From NCBI GenBank assembly GCA_021795395.1, contig JAJYPN010000004.1:1-64000 (forward strand): a DNA stretch of 64,000 nucleotides. Reading direction: 5' to 3'. Below the pieces are notes generated by a model. That model saw only the letters and a list, made by a program, of their open reading frames with translations, ran no database searches and had not been told where the DNA came from. Within the stretch, counting starts at the first letter, position 1. Every line of letters starts with the position of its first letter. Source of the DNA: Pseudomonadota bacterium (lineage in GTDB: Bacteria; Pseudomonadota; Gammaproteobacteria; Burkholderiales; Sulfuriferulaceae). Positions 10,231-19,035 of this stretch are shown here, piece by piece. Both the position numbers and the translations under genes were made by a program.

Positions 10231-11065
10231 GCAGCTTCCCTAAAAAAAGAGCATCCATTCTGTCCCATGCAAAGTCTGTCAGCAGCGTATGTATTTTTTT
10301 TTCCATGTGTGCAAGATTCACGTAATGGCGGAATCGGGTTTTAACTCCGATGCCGGTTTGCTGCGGTTGTTGCGGGTCGATTTCCCAGGGGTGAAAATAA
10401 AAAATACAGGATTCGTTGTCCAGTGTGTTGATGCGGTGTATCAGCCAGTGTGACAATGCGTAAGGGATCAAGCGGAAATAACCGCCTCCGGCAGCCGGCA
10501 GATTGCGTCCCAGCAGCGTAGCGGTCGTGACGGGAATTTCCAGTATGCCCTGCTCGCCGCGCGGCCGGAATTTGAAACGCGGCGCTTCCGGCATGCCGTA
10601 ATGGTCGTGACGGATGGGATAAATACTGGAGCTGTACAGGTAACCTGTTTCCAGCAAGGTATCGAATGCCCACAGATTATTGGCGCCTATCGAAAAACTG
10701 GGAGCGCGGTAACCTTTAATGCGCTGCCCGCTGATGTCTTCCAGCAAGGCTTTGCTGCTGTAAACGTCTTCATGAAATTCGGATCGCGATTGATCGCTGG
10801 CGCGGTAATGATGATAACCGTGACTCGCCAGTTCATGGCCATTTTCAGTGATGCGGCGTATCAGTTGAGGATAGCGTTCGGCTATCCAGCCCAGAGTGAA
10901 GAAGGTGGCATGTACATCGTGCCGGTGGAGCAATTCCAGGATGATATCCATGTTGCGTTCGATACGACATGGCAAGCTATCCCAGGCAGCACGAGAAATA
11001 TGATCGGAGAATGCCGATACCTGGAAATAGTCTTCCACGTCTATGGTCATGGCATTGACTGGCAT
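10223..11065 (-). CDS. XrtA system polysaccharide deacetylase (DUF3473-type)
   Basis: MTIDVEDYFQVSAF, VHATFFTLGWIAERYPQLIRRI, HELASHGYHH, GYRAPSFSI, FYFHPWEIDPQQP. Confidence 0.93.
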   Translation of the reverse strand: MPVNAMTIDVEDYFQVSAFSDHISRAAWDSLPCRIERNMDIILELLHRHDVHATFFTLGWIAERYPQLIRRITENGHELASHGYHHYRASDQSRSEFHEDVYSSKALLEDISGQRIKGYRAPSFSIGANNLWAFDTLLETGYLYSSSIYPIRHDHYGMPEAPRFKFRPRGEQGILEIPVTTATLLGRNLPAAGGGYFRLIPYALSHWLIHRINTLDNESCIFYFHPWEIDPQQPQQTGIGVKTRFRHYVNLAHMEKKIHTLLTDFAWDRMDALFLGKLHD

Positions 11066-11066
11066 G

Positions 11067-12242
11067 CTAGAGCTCTTTGCCTGCTTTGGTGGTCAACCAG
11101 GTGCGCATGTGCGCTAAAATTCGCTGGGCAGCGCGTCCGTCCCAATATTCCGGAATGTTGCCGGATTTGCCGCCAGTCTCGAATACGTCCCGAACCGCGT
11201 CGAGGATTTTCTGGCGGTCTTGTCCTACGATGGTGTTCGTGCCTTCATCGACGGTAATCTGCCTTTCCGTGTTATGGCGCAAGGTGAAACAGGGTACGCC
11301 CAGAGCCGTGGTTTCTTCCTGTATGCCGCCGGAATCGGTCAGAAAAAATCGGGCGTCTCGCATCAATCCCAGAATCTGCAGGTAGCCCATCGGCGGAAGA
11401 ATCAGAATATCGGCTTGCTGCAAAAGCTGTTCAAGCTGAAATTGCTCAATTTTGGCGCGGGTGCGCGGATGCAGGGGAAATGCGATCGGAATTTGCCGGC
11501 TGACTTCGACGACGGTTTCCAGGAGCGAGGTCAGCGTATCCGAATGATCGACGTTGGAAGGTCGATGCAGGGTCAATACCGCATAACTGCCTTTCATACC
11601 GGTAAACCGAGGCCCGGCTCCGACTTGCTGAAAGGTTTGTGGGGCTGGTATCGCATGTTCCAGATTATGGTACAGCGTATCGATCATGACATTGCCGACG
11701 AAATGGATGCGCTCGTCGGCAATCCCTTCACGCAATAGATTGTCGCGCGCTGTGCGTTCGGTAGTGAACAGTAAATCCGAAATCTGGTCAGTCAGCACGC
11801 GATTGATTTCTTCCGGCATGGCCCGATCGAAACTGCGCAACCCCGCTTCGACATGGATCACCGGTATTTCCTTTTTGGCGGCCACCAAAGCGCAGGCGAT
11901 GGTGGAGTTGACATCTCCCACCACCAGTATTGCCGAGGGTTGTTCCTGATCGAGTACCGGTTCGAAACGACGCATGATCTCCGCAGTCTGCACCGCATGG
12001 CTTGCTGAGCCGACTTCCAGGTTTATTTCCGGTGCAGGTATGCCCAGATCGGTAAAAAACTGATGATTCATGGCGGCATCGTAATGCTGTCCCGTATGCA
12101 CCAGTTTTACCTCCAGCGGCTGATCGCTGTTTTTGATCTCGGTCATTATGGGGGCGATTTTCATGAAATTGGGGCGAGCGCCTATGACGCATAGAATTTT
12201 ATGTGTGTCTTGAGTGGTTGTGATGAAGCTGTTTTTCATCAA
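11067..12242 (-). CDS. wecB: UDP-N-acetylglucosamine 2-epimerase (non-hydrolysing)
   Basis: ILCVIGARPNFMKIAPIM, HTGQHYD, HVEAGLRSFDRAMPEEINR, LTDSGGIQEET. Confidence 0.95.
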   Translation of the reverse strand: MMKNSFITTTQDTHKILCVIGARPNFMKIAPIMTEIKNSDQPLEVKLVHTGQHYDAAMNHQFFTDLGIPAPEINLEVGSASHAVQTAEIMRRFEPVLDQEQPSAILVVGDVNSTIACALVAAKKEIPVIHVEAGLRSFDRAMPEEINRVLTDQISDLLFTTERTARDNLLREGIADERIHFVGNVMIDTLYHNLEHAIPAPQTFQQVGAGPRFTGMKGSYAVLTLHRPSNVDHSDTLTSLLETVVEVSRQIPIAFPLHPRTRAKIEQFQLEQLLQQADILILPPMGYLQILGLMRDARFFLTDSGGIQEETTALGVPCFTLRHNTERQITVDEGTNTIVGQDRQKILDAVRDVFETGGKSGNIPEYWDGRAAQRILAHMRTWLTTKAGKEL

Positions 12243-12278
12243 GTACTTTCTTCAGGGTGTCTGGCGAAAAAATTTCTT

Positions 12279-13349
12279 TCAGAAGTTGAATAATTGTTTC
12301 AATGTGGATTTCTTTTTCTTTTCAGTATCGAGAATCTTTTGATGTTTGTCCGGCGAATGAAAGAAAAACTTTCGTATCAGAAGATTGAGCAAGCGGTTCA
12401 GTGAGGTATCCATTTTTTTTATTTTTTGTTCCATCCGGTCGAGTGCTTCATGCAATGCGGCGTTGTCGGCTTCTTGCGCGATGGCAGTATGGATGGCCGG
12501 AATGGCATGAGGGGGATAACGAAGAACTTCGGTGTGAGTAGTTTCCTCATGGATATCCTTGATGACGATATCGACCAGGGCCTGGTCAAAGACATGTTCT
12601 TCCTCCAGCATGCCCAGCAGCATGATGCGATCGCATAGTGTATTGATTCTTCTTGGAATTCCGCCGGTGTATTCAAATATGCGGTGTAATGCTTCCGGCA
12701 TGAAGACCGGATCGCCTTTCCAGTCGACCTGATTCAGGCGGTGCTCGATGTATGCGCCTATTTCGGTTTCATCGATAGGCCCGAGATGGTAGGAAGCGAT
12801 GATCCGTTGGCGCAATTGCAGCATCTCGGGCGTTTGCAGGGTATGGCGGAATTCGGGTTGTCCCAGTAAAAAGCTTTGCAACAGCGGTTTATTGTCCAAT
12901 TGAAAATTGGACAACATACGGAGTTCTTCGATTGCGGTTTGAGTAAGATTTTGCGCTTCATCGACGATGAGTAAAACGCGTTTACCCTGATGCATGCATT
13001 GTTGCAAAAAGGTTTCCAGATTGTTCAGTACCGCAGCTTTGTTCAGTCCGGACTGCGGCAGGCCGAAGTTTGTGGCGACTGTGCGCAGCGTGTCGTCGGC
13101 ATCCAGTTGTGTGCTGACCAGATGGCCGGTAATGATATCGTCATTAACCATTTGAGCGCACAAATTTCTCACCAGCATGGTTTTCCCGGCGCCTACTTCG
13201 CCGGTAATCACGATGAAGCCTTCCGCCAAAGAAACGCCGTAATTCAGATAAGCCATCGCACGCTTGTGGCCGCGGCTGGCGTAAAAAAAACGCGGATCCG
13301 GGCTGAGCTGAAAAGGCTTGTTGGTCAAATGATAGAACGCCGTATACAT
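12279..13349 (-). CDS. XrtA/PEP-CTERM system-associated ATPase (ExeA-like AAA)
   Basis: MYTAFYHLTNKPFQLSPDPRFFY, Walker A GEVGAGKTMLVRNL, Walker B VLLIVDEAQNL. Confidence 0.92.
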   Translation of the reverse strand: MYTAFYHLTNKPFQLSPDPRFFYASRGHKRAMAYLNYGVSLAEGFIVITGEVGAGKTMLVRNLCAQMVNDDIITGHLVSTQLDADDTLRTVATNFGLPQSGLNKAAVLNNLETFLQQCMHQGKRVLLIVDEAQNLTQTAIEELRMLSNFQLDNKPLLQSFLLGQPEFRHTLQTPEMLQLRQRIIASYHLGPIDETEIGAYIEHRLNQVDWKGDPVFMPEALHRIFEYTGGIPRRINTLCDRIMLLGMLEEEHVFDQALVDIVIKDIHEETTHTEVLRYPPHAIPAIHTAIAQEADNAALHEALDRMEQKIKKMDTSLNRLLNLLIRKFFFHSPDKHQKILDTEKKKKSTLKQLFNF

Positions 13350-13358
13350 AAATTCGCT

Positions 13359-14924
13359 TTAATAGAGATAGGTAAGGGAAGCGATCATGGCGTTTTCCGT
13401 GAAATTGTAACCATAGGAGCCCGAGTTCATGAGTTGATGACGCAAACTCAGATTGCCAAAAAATTTCGGATTGATTTTGCGCGTCAGTCCAACCATGACA
13501 AAATCGGTCGTGCCTATAGGTTCCTGGCTGCCAAAATCGATTTTGCTGTAATTGATATTGACATTGCTGCTTATTACGGCGCTTAGACGGTGGGCCCAGG
13601 AGAATGTACCGCCAGTCTGTGTCATGTTGCCGTAACCCAGATATCCGCTGCCCAGCAGGCTGACATTGTTTTGTTCCAGAGGATTGCTCTGGGTATTGTA
13701 CAGAGTGAGAAGAGCGGTATCTTTCGGCGTGTTCAATCCCATGCTTGCTTGCAGAGTCTTGGCTAAATAGATCAGGTTGGACATAATGTTCTGGCCGAAC
13801 AGGGCACCTTGCGGGGCCAGATTTGCCAGCAATTGCTGCACTTCCTGTTGGCGCGCAGTACTGTCCGGAATTTGCGCCTGCAGCAATTGATCGAGCGTGG
13901 TCGCCGTGGGTACGGATTCCTGCATCGCGCTGCTGACAACCGCTTGAATGTAACTGGCATTCCAGACCGTCATGCGGGTATAGTGACTGAAGTCGAAGGA
14001 ATAGGTGGAACCGTAAAATCGTTTGCCGGCGTTTATGTCGAATTTGGTTCGTTTAGACAAAGCCCAGCTGAAACCCGCATTCCAGAACAAGCCCTGTGGA
14101 CGGGGACCAAAATAAACGTAATTGTCGTTTTCATAACCGACTTGTGAAGTCAGCTGAAACCGGGGTGTGAGCAGGTAAGCCCAATTGGTGGTCAGTAAGG
14201 AAATAGTGGTGGTAGGGAAGCCTGAATAGGTATTCACGGAATTGTTGTAATCGATTCCCCAGCTCAGACGATCAAAGGCTGATCCGCTGTTCAGCTGAAA
14301 ATCTTCGGTGTCGGTATTGGTGGTAAAAACTCCCGGCGGTCCGTAGACGTAAGCGTAATTCGTAGTGTTGGCGCCGGGCGTTCCGCCATAACTGTATGTT
14401 GCATTGGTATGAGTAAACCGCGCAATGCCGGTGGAAAAGTTATCGAACTGATGCATCAGATAGGGGCTGATACTTACCGTATCGACATTGACGACGTTGC
14501 CGGATAAATTGGCGCTGTTGGCGCTGACGGGACCGAATGGCGTCAATGGCTGTTGCAGAATGGATGCGCTGGCATCGACAAACAGGGTATGTTTGACCAG
14601 TTCCACATTGGCATTGCTGTTTAATTGATTGTATAAAAGGTTTTGTAAGCCGTTTGCCGAATACGTCATATCTTCGAGCGCATAGTTCAGATTCAGTTTG
14701 AGCCGGTCGCTCTTGCCCAGTATGGAAATACCCGGCGTTATCGTGGAAATGAGCCCTGAGGTGGTTTGATTGCTTGGCGCCAGAAACATATTGTCCGAAT
14801 ACGTTTCATTGACATTGACAGTGGGCGTGATGAGCCAGTCGGCGGCAAAAGCGGACGTTTGGATGAGCAGGCTGGAGAATAGGCTGCACGATGCGATCGT
14901 AATCCTGTACCTATTCCTGACCAT
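13359..14924 (-). CDS. Outer-membrane beta-barrel protein of XrtA/PEP-CTERM EPS system (TIGR03016-like)
   Basis: Signal peptide MVRNRYRITIASCSLFSSLLIQTSAFA then NVNETYSDNMFLAPSNQ..., ends in aromatic YLY; start likely at 14924, ORF-track start (14948) lies inside the upstream gene. Confidence 0.85.
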   Translation of the reverse strand: MVRNRYRITIASCSLFSSLLIQTSAFAADWLITPTVNVNETYSDNMFLAPSNQTTSGLISTITPGISILGKSDRLKLNLNYALEDMTYSANGLQNLLYNQLNSNANVELVKHTLFVDASASILQQPLTPFGPVSANSANLSGNVVNVDTVSISPYLMHQFDNFSTGIARFTHTNATYSYGGTPGANTTNYAYVYGPPGVFTTNTDTEDFQLNSGSAFDRLSWGIDYNNSVNTYSGFPTTTISLLTTNWAYLLTPRFQLTSQVGYENDNYVYFGPRPQGLFWNAGFSWALSKRTKFDINAGKRFYGSTYSFDFSHYTRMTVWNASYIQAVVSSAMQESVPTATTLDQLLQAQIPDSTARQQEVQQLLANLAPQGALFGQNIMSNLIYLAKTLQASMGLNTPKDTALLTLYNTQSNPLEQNNVSLLGSGYLGYGNMTQTGGTFSWAHRLSAVISSNVNINYSKIDFGSQEPIGTTDFVMVGLTRKINPKFFGNLSLRHQLMNSGSYGYNFTENAMIASLTYLY

Positions 14925-15972
14925 ACCTGTACCCATACCCATAACCATAATCGAGCATAGGTATGCGTTGGCTTTTGTTTAGCACGACCCCCGTCAAATT
15001 ACAGTATTCGATTAATGCCAGCGCATTTTGCAAAGCGGATTGAGGCGTACGCTCGGCTTCCACTACTATAACGATCTGACCCATATGCTTGGCCAGCACG
15101 CTCGATTCCGTGGTAACCAGCAAGGGAGGGGAGTCGAACAGGATAATGCGATCGTGGTAGCGTTGCGCCAGTTCCTCCAACAATTTTGCCATGGCGTCGC
15201 TGGCCAGTAATTCGGTTGCGTGTGGAACGTATTGACCGGCCGACAGGATAGTCAGGTTGGCGATGTTGGTTTTCATCAATACATCGGAAACACCGAGTGA
15301 ACTATCCTGCAGCAAATCCAGCAATCCTTTTTTGTCGTTTGACAAACCCAGGCTTTTCATCAAGCTGGGCTTGGCGACATCGGCATCCACCAACAGAACG
15401 GTTTTATCCATTTCCATGGAAATGCTCATCGCCAGATTGATGGCGCAGAACGTTTTGCCTTCGCCTGGCAACGAACTGGTAATCATGATGAGATTGCCGT
15501 GCGTGATATCCTGATCCAGCGCCTTGTTCAGCAGGGGGCGTTTGATCATTCGAAACTCATCCGCGGTGCTGGAATAATTGCCGTGAGGCGTAATGACGTT
15601 CAGGCTGCGCAACCGGTCGAGGTTGATATGGATCTTGCAGTCCGGTTCCGTGTCGCCATCGGAACCGAGCGGTTCGTCGTCCAGATCGTTGGATGCCGCA
15701 GGTTCTGCATACGGCCTGAGCGAAGGCGATGCGGAAGCGGGGATGCTTTCAATCGCAGGTTCGGTGAAACGGGCGTCCGAAGTCGGTCCGGCAGCGGGGA
15801 TGGACGACAGGGCGACCACATCGTTTAATTCCGAAAACGAGGAAGATGAACCGGTATGCAGTAGCGGTTTTGAATTGGCGTTTATAGCTTCTGCGCCTGA
15901 CAGCTCGGTCGCCTGTCGGGTTGCAGACAAAGGCGAGCCGAGTTTGTCAAAGGCTTTTTCGATTATGCTCAT
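14911..15972 (-). CDS. XrtA-associated tyrosine autokinase (BY-kinase)
   Basis: MITSSLPGEGKTFCAINLAMSI (Walker A), TVLLVDADVAKPS, Tyr-rich tail YGYGYGYRYGQE. Confidence 0.92.
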   Translation of the reverse strand: MSIIEKAFDKLGSPLSATRQATELSGAEAINANSKPLLHTGSSSSFSELNDVVALSSIPAAGPTSDARFTEPAIESIPASASPSLRPYAEPAASNDLDDEPLGSDGDTEPDCKIHINLDRLRSLNVITPHGNYSSTADEFRMIKRPLLNKALDQDITHGNLIMITSSLPGEGKTFCAINLAMSISMEMDKTVLLVDADVAKPSLMKSLGLSNDKKGLLDLLQDSSLGVSDVLMKTNIANLTILSAGQYVPHATELLASDAMAKLLEELAQRYHDRIILFDSPPLLVTTESSVLAKHMGQIVIVVEAERTPQSALQNALALIEYCNLTGVVLNKSQRIPMLDYGYGYGYRYGQE

Positions 15973-15987
15973 TATTATGTCTCCCGG

Positions 15988-17517
15988 CTATACAGCTTTG
16001 GTCACGATAAGTTGCCATACCATTAGTACGCCGAAAGCACCCATCAGCGCGAGCGAAGCGGAAGAAAATGCGAACAATCCCTTACGGTTTTTTATACGCT
16101 GGGCGTGGGTCTTGATTAAACTGACGCTGCCGAGTATAGGCAGATCGGTTATCAACGAGATGTCATGTTTGTTGCGGATGCTCGGCCTGATCTGATTGAA
16201 AAGGAATGCCACTCCGATGCCGGCTGCCAGGCTTGCCAGTAAAGCCAGCGACATGAGCAGCGGACGGTTGGGAAAGGCGGGAGTCAACGGGACGCGAGGC
16301 GGGTCGATGATCTTGAAATCGACGATATCGGTTTTGGCGTCCAGTTCCCCTGATAGCTTGGCTGATTCGAGTCGTGCAAGAAGTGCATCGTAGTTTTTCT
16401 TGTACGTGTCATAATTGCGTGTGAGCGCAGTATATTGCTCTTCCACTTCAGGGATTTTATTGGCGGCTGCCTTGAGTTGGGCATACTGGCTCTGGTAACC
16501 GTCGAGGCGGGCTTGCATGGAAGCGACCTCGGCATCGGCGTCGGCTTCGGCCAGATTGAGATTTTGATAGTAGGTGTTTTGCGACAGCCCGGCTGACGGT
16601 TTATGTTGCATTGCGTCTTTTTTCCTGATGGCTTCCAGGCTTGCAATGACGCGTTTGGTAGCGACTATGTCGGGATAATCTTCGGTATAGCTCAAGCGTA
16701 GTTTGTCGAGATTTTTCCTGAGATTTTCGATTCGCGCATCGACCTCGGGAGTCGTGCTGATGGAGGTATCGGACAAGACAGTGGGATCGTCGCCGGATAG
16801 CTGGCGTTTAAACGAATCCCGTTTGTTTTTCGCTTCAATCAAGGCCATTTCCGTTTGGGTGATCTGGTCGTGTATCGTTGACAGTTCGGTATAATAATCC
16901 TTGCCTTCTTCTCCCGGTAAATACCCGATATTCTGGCGTTTGAATTCCTTTAACGCGCTTTCGGCTGCTATCAGCTTGGTTTCATAATCCTTGAGTTGAC
17001 CCTCGATAAATTTTTGGGATGACGAAATATCCTTGCGATTGCTGCCCAAACCGTTATCGACAAATATGGTCAGCAAGGCTTGAACGACCTTCTTGGCAAT
17101 GACGGGATCTCTGTTTTGATAATTGATGGTGTAGATATTTTTGGACCCGGAACCCTGAAGCGTGATGCCTGTCTCGAGACCGTTGAGAAGTTTTTCCAGT
17201 TGCGCCGGACTTTTGGCGCCGAGGTCGAGATCGGTCATGCGTGCGACTTTTTCCAGATTGGGACGATTGATGATCGTACTGGCCATGATGCCAATTTCTT
17301 CATTGGTATTCGGTTGTACGGTCAAACCTGCAAGTAGCGGCTTGAGCGGCGACTGGGTATCGACGTAAACTCGTGCCGAGGCTTGAAAGCGGTCCGGGAT
17401 ATAAAATATATAGGCCCAGATACCGACCGACAAAATCCAGGTAACAATCAGCACGATCCATCGACGTTGCCAGATTGCAACCGCATGTCCCATGATCTGT
17501 TCGAAAATTTCATGCAT
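15988..17517 (-). CDS. XrtA system polysaccharide chain-length determinant (Wzz-like)
   Basis: N-terminal TM, YVDTQSPLKPLLAGL, long coiled coil, PPRVPLTPAFPNRPLLMSLALL near C-terminal TM. Confidence 0.92.
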   Translation of the reverse strand: MHEIFEQIMGHAVAIWQRRWIVLIVTWILSVGIWAYIFYIPDRFQASARVYVDTQSPLKPLLAGLTVQPNTNEEIGIMASTIINRPNLEKVARMTDLDLGAKSPAQLEKLLNGLETGITLQGSGSKNIYTINYQNRDPVIAKKVVQALLTIFVDNGLGSNRKDISSSQKFIEGQLKDYETKLIAAESALKEFKRQNIGYLPGEEGKDYYTELSTIHDQITQTEMALIEAKNKRDSFKRQLSGDDPTVLSDTSISTTPEVDARIENLRKNLDKLRLSYTEDYPDIVATKRVIASLEAIRKKDAMQHKPSAGLSQNTYYQNLNLAEADADAEVASMQARLDGYQSQYAQLKAAANKIPEVEEQYTALTRNYDTYKKNYDALLARLESAKLSGELDAKTDIVDFKIIDPPRVPLTPAFPNRPLLMSLALLASLAAGIGVAFLFNQIRPSIRNKHDISLITDLPILGSVSLIKTHAQRIKNRKGLFAFSSASLALMGAFGVLMVWQLIVTKAV

Positions 17518-17622
17518 GACGTATGCTTTCCAAATATGTGACGTTTTTAATAAAAACCGTATGCAATCGTTCTATGGCAACTTGCTCCGGCGGCGAATCA
17601 TGCCGCCGCAGACAGCTTTGAA

Positions 17623-18252
17623 TTAAAAATAACTTTCCGGAATAATCAGAATATCGCCTGGCAACATCGGTACGTTGGCAGAGATATTTCCATCACGCAT
17701 CAAATCCTGGAGCCTGACACTGAGCTGTTCTTCCTTGCCATTGACCTTGCGAATGATCTTGGAACGGTTGCCTGCCGCAAAATCGGTGATGCCGCCAACG
17801 GCAATCATGACGTCCATTACGCTCATGTTTTCACGGTATTGCAAGGTTTGAGGTTTGGTAGCCTGGCCGATGACGCGTATTTGCTGGCTGTAAGGGCCTA
17901 CAAAACCCATCACGATAACGGTGACCACCGGATCCTGGATATATTTGGCCAGCGAGTGCTCGAGATCACGGGCCAGGGCTGACGGCGTTTTGCCCGCGGC
18001 CTGCATGTCATTCACCAGGGGGGTGGAAATCTTGCCGTCGGGGCGTACGGGAATGATTTCAGATAATTCCGGATTATGCCAGATAACGATGTTGACATTG
18101 TCTCCCGGACCGATTATGTAGTGATAATCGCTTATCTGTTTGACTGACTTGGGTGCCGGTTTCAAGGCGTTTCCTGCGCAACCGCCCAACGCGAGCGTTA
18201 GCAGTGTTAACAGAACAAGGAGATGTATGACACGGCTGCTGTAGGATTCCAC
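17623..18252 (-). CDS. XrtA/PEP-CTERM exopolysaccharide export lipoprotein (Wza-like)
   Basis: Lipobox LALGGCAGN, YIIGPGDNVNIVIWHNPELS, PVRPDGKISTPLV, MLPGDILIIPESYF. Confidence 0.93.
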   Translation of the reverse strand: MESYSSRVIHLLVLLTLLTLALGGCAGNALKPAPKSVKQISDYHYIIGPGDNVNIVIWHNPELSEIIPVRPDGKISTPLVNDMQAAGKTPSALARDLEHSLAKYIQDPVVTVIVMGFVGPYSQQIRVIGQATKPQTLQYRENMSVMDVMIAVGGITDFAAGNRSKIIRKVNGKEEQLSVRLQDLMRDGNISANVPMLPGDILIIPESYF

Positions 18253-18910
18253 TATGATTACCCCTAAGATAAGCTTAAGACAGGATTACGTGTAACAATT
18301 TAATTTTCAAGCGCAAATGTATCATTATTTTGTTGTTATATTATTACGTTTTTTTTTATTTTCGGATGCTGGATCCTGCATCGAAAATAGGCTGATTACG
18401 AAAGCTCGGTCACTACAAATCACTATCCGGATCCTGACATGCGGCCATCAGCGAATTCTTGCAGGAACGATAGATTTTTCCTTACAAGGCGCTAATTTAT
18501 CCAAGGACTTGTAGGATAATTTCGGTGCTAATTGTATTAAGTATAATTTATTAAGTCAAACACAAAACAGGGGTTTGTTCTTTTATTTTTTTTCTCTCGC
18601 AATTGTTGTTTTTTTGTCTGTATTTTAGCGTGGAGCGAATTCGAATTTTGTGGATTGTTTTCCCGGATTATAAAAAATGAAACGTAGTCTGGTACACTCC
18701 TCGTCGTCAAAATCGGGCTGCACGTAAATTGAGGATTGCTGCCGCCATACGTCACTTTTGGACTGGAATCCGCTGGTTTGCGCTGACGCTGATTTTAAAA
18801 AAAACATCCGATAGACCAACATGCGTTTATTGTTATGAGACATGTTGTACTTGCCATTAAAATTCATCGGCTTGCTCTTGTATGATTTGCGTTCATACGA
18901 AGTTCGAAAC

Positions 18911-18926
18911 GGGCATGGAATTTGCT
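18911..18926 (+). promoter_or_regulatory. Putative sigma54 (-24/-12) promoter upstream of EPS sugar transferase
   Basis: GGGCATGGAATTTGCT versus consensus TGGCAYRNNNNTTGCW: only the first base differs, GG/GC spacing exact. Confidence 0.55.
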
Positions 18927-18968
18927 GAGAACTTGCGATTCAATGCTGCAGGAAGTAACGGAGGGTAA

Positions 18969-19016
18969 ATGCGTATCCAGATTTTTGTGGCAATGATTAT
19001 GTGTTTGCATTGTTGA
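18969..19016 (+). CDS. Putative 15-aa leader peptide/uORF MRIQIFVAMIMCLHC
   Basis: GGAGGG just upstream of ATG; short frame ends TGA 19 nt before the sugar-transferase ATG. Confidence 0.3.
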   Translation: MRIQIFVAMIMCLHC

Positions 19017-19035
19017 CAGCGCTATAAGGTTAAAA

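Noticed and set aside
18537-18867. 72- and 80-aa minus-strand ORFs in the divergent EPS intergenic region
   Set aside because: Low-complexity AT-rich sequence, no SD or recognisable domain; likely chance.
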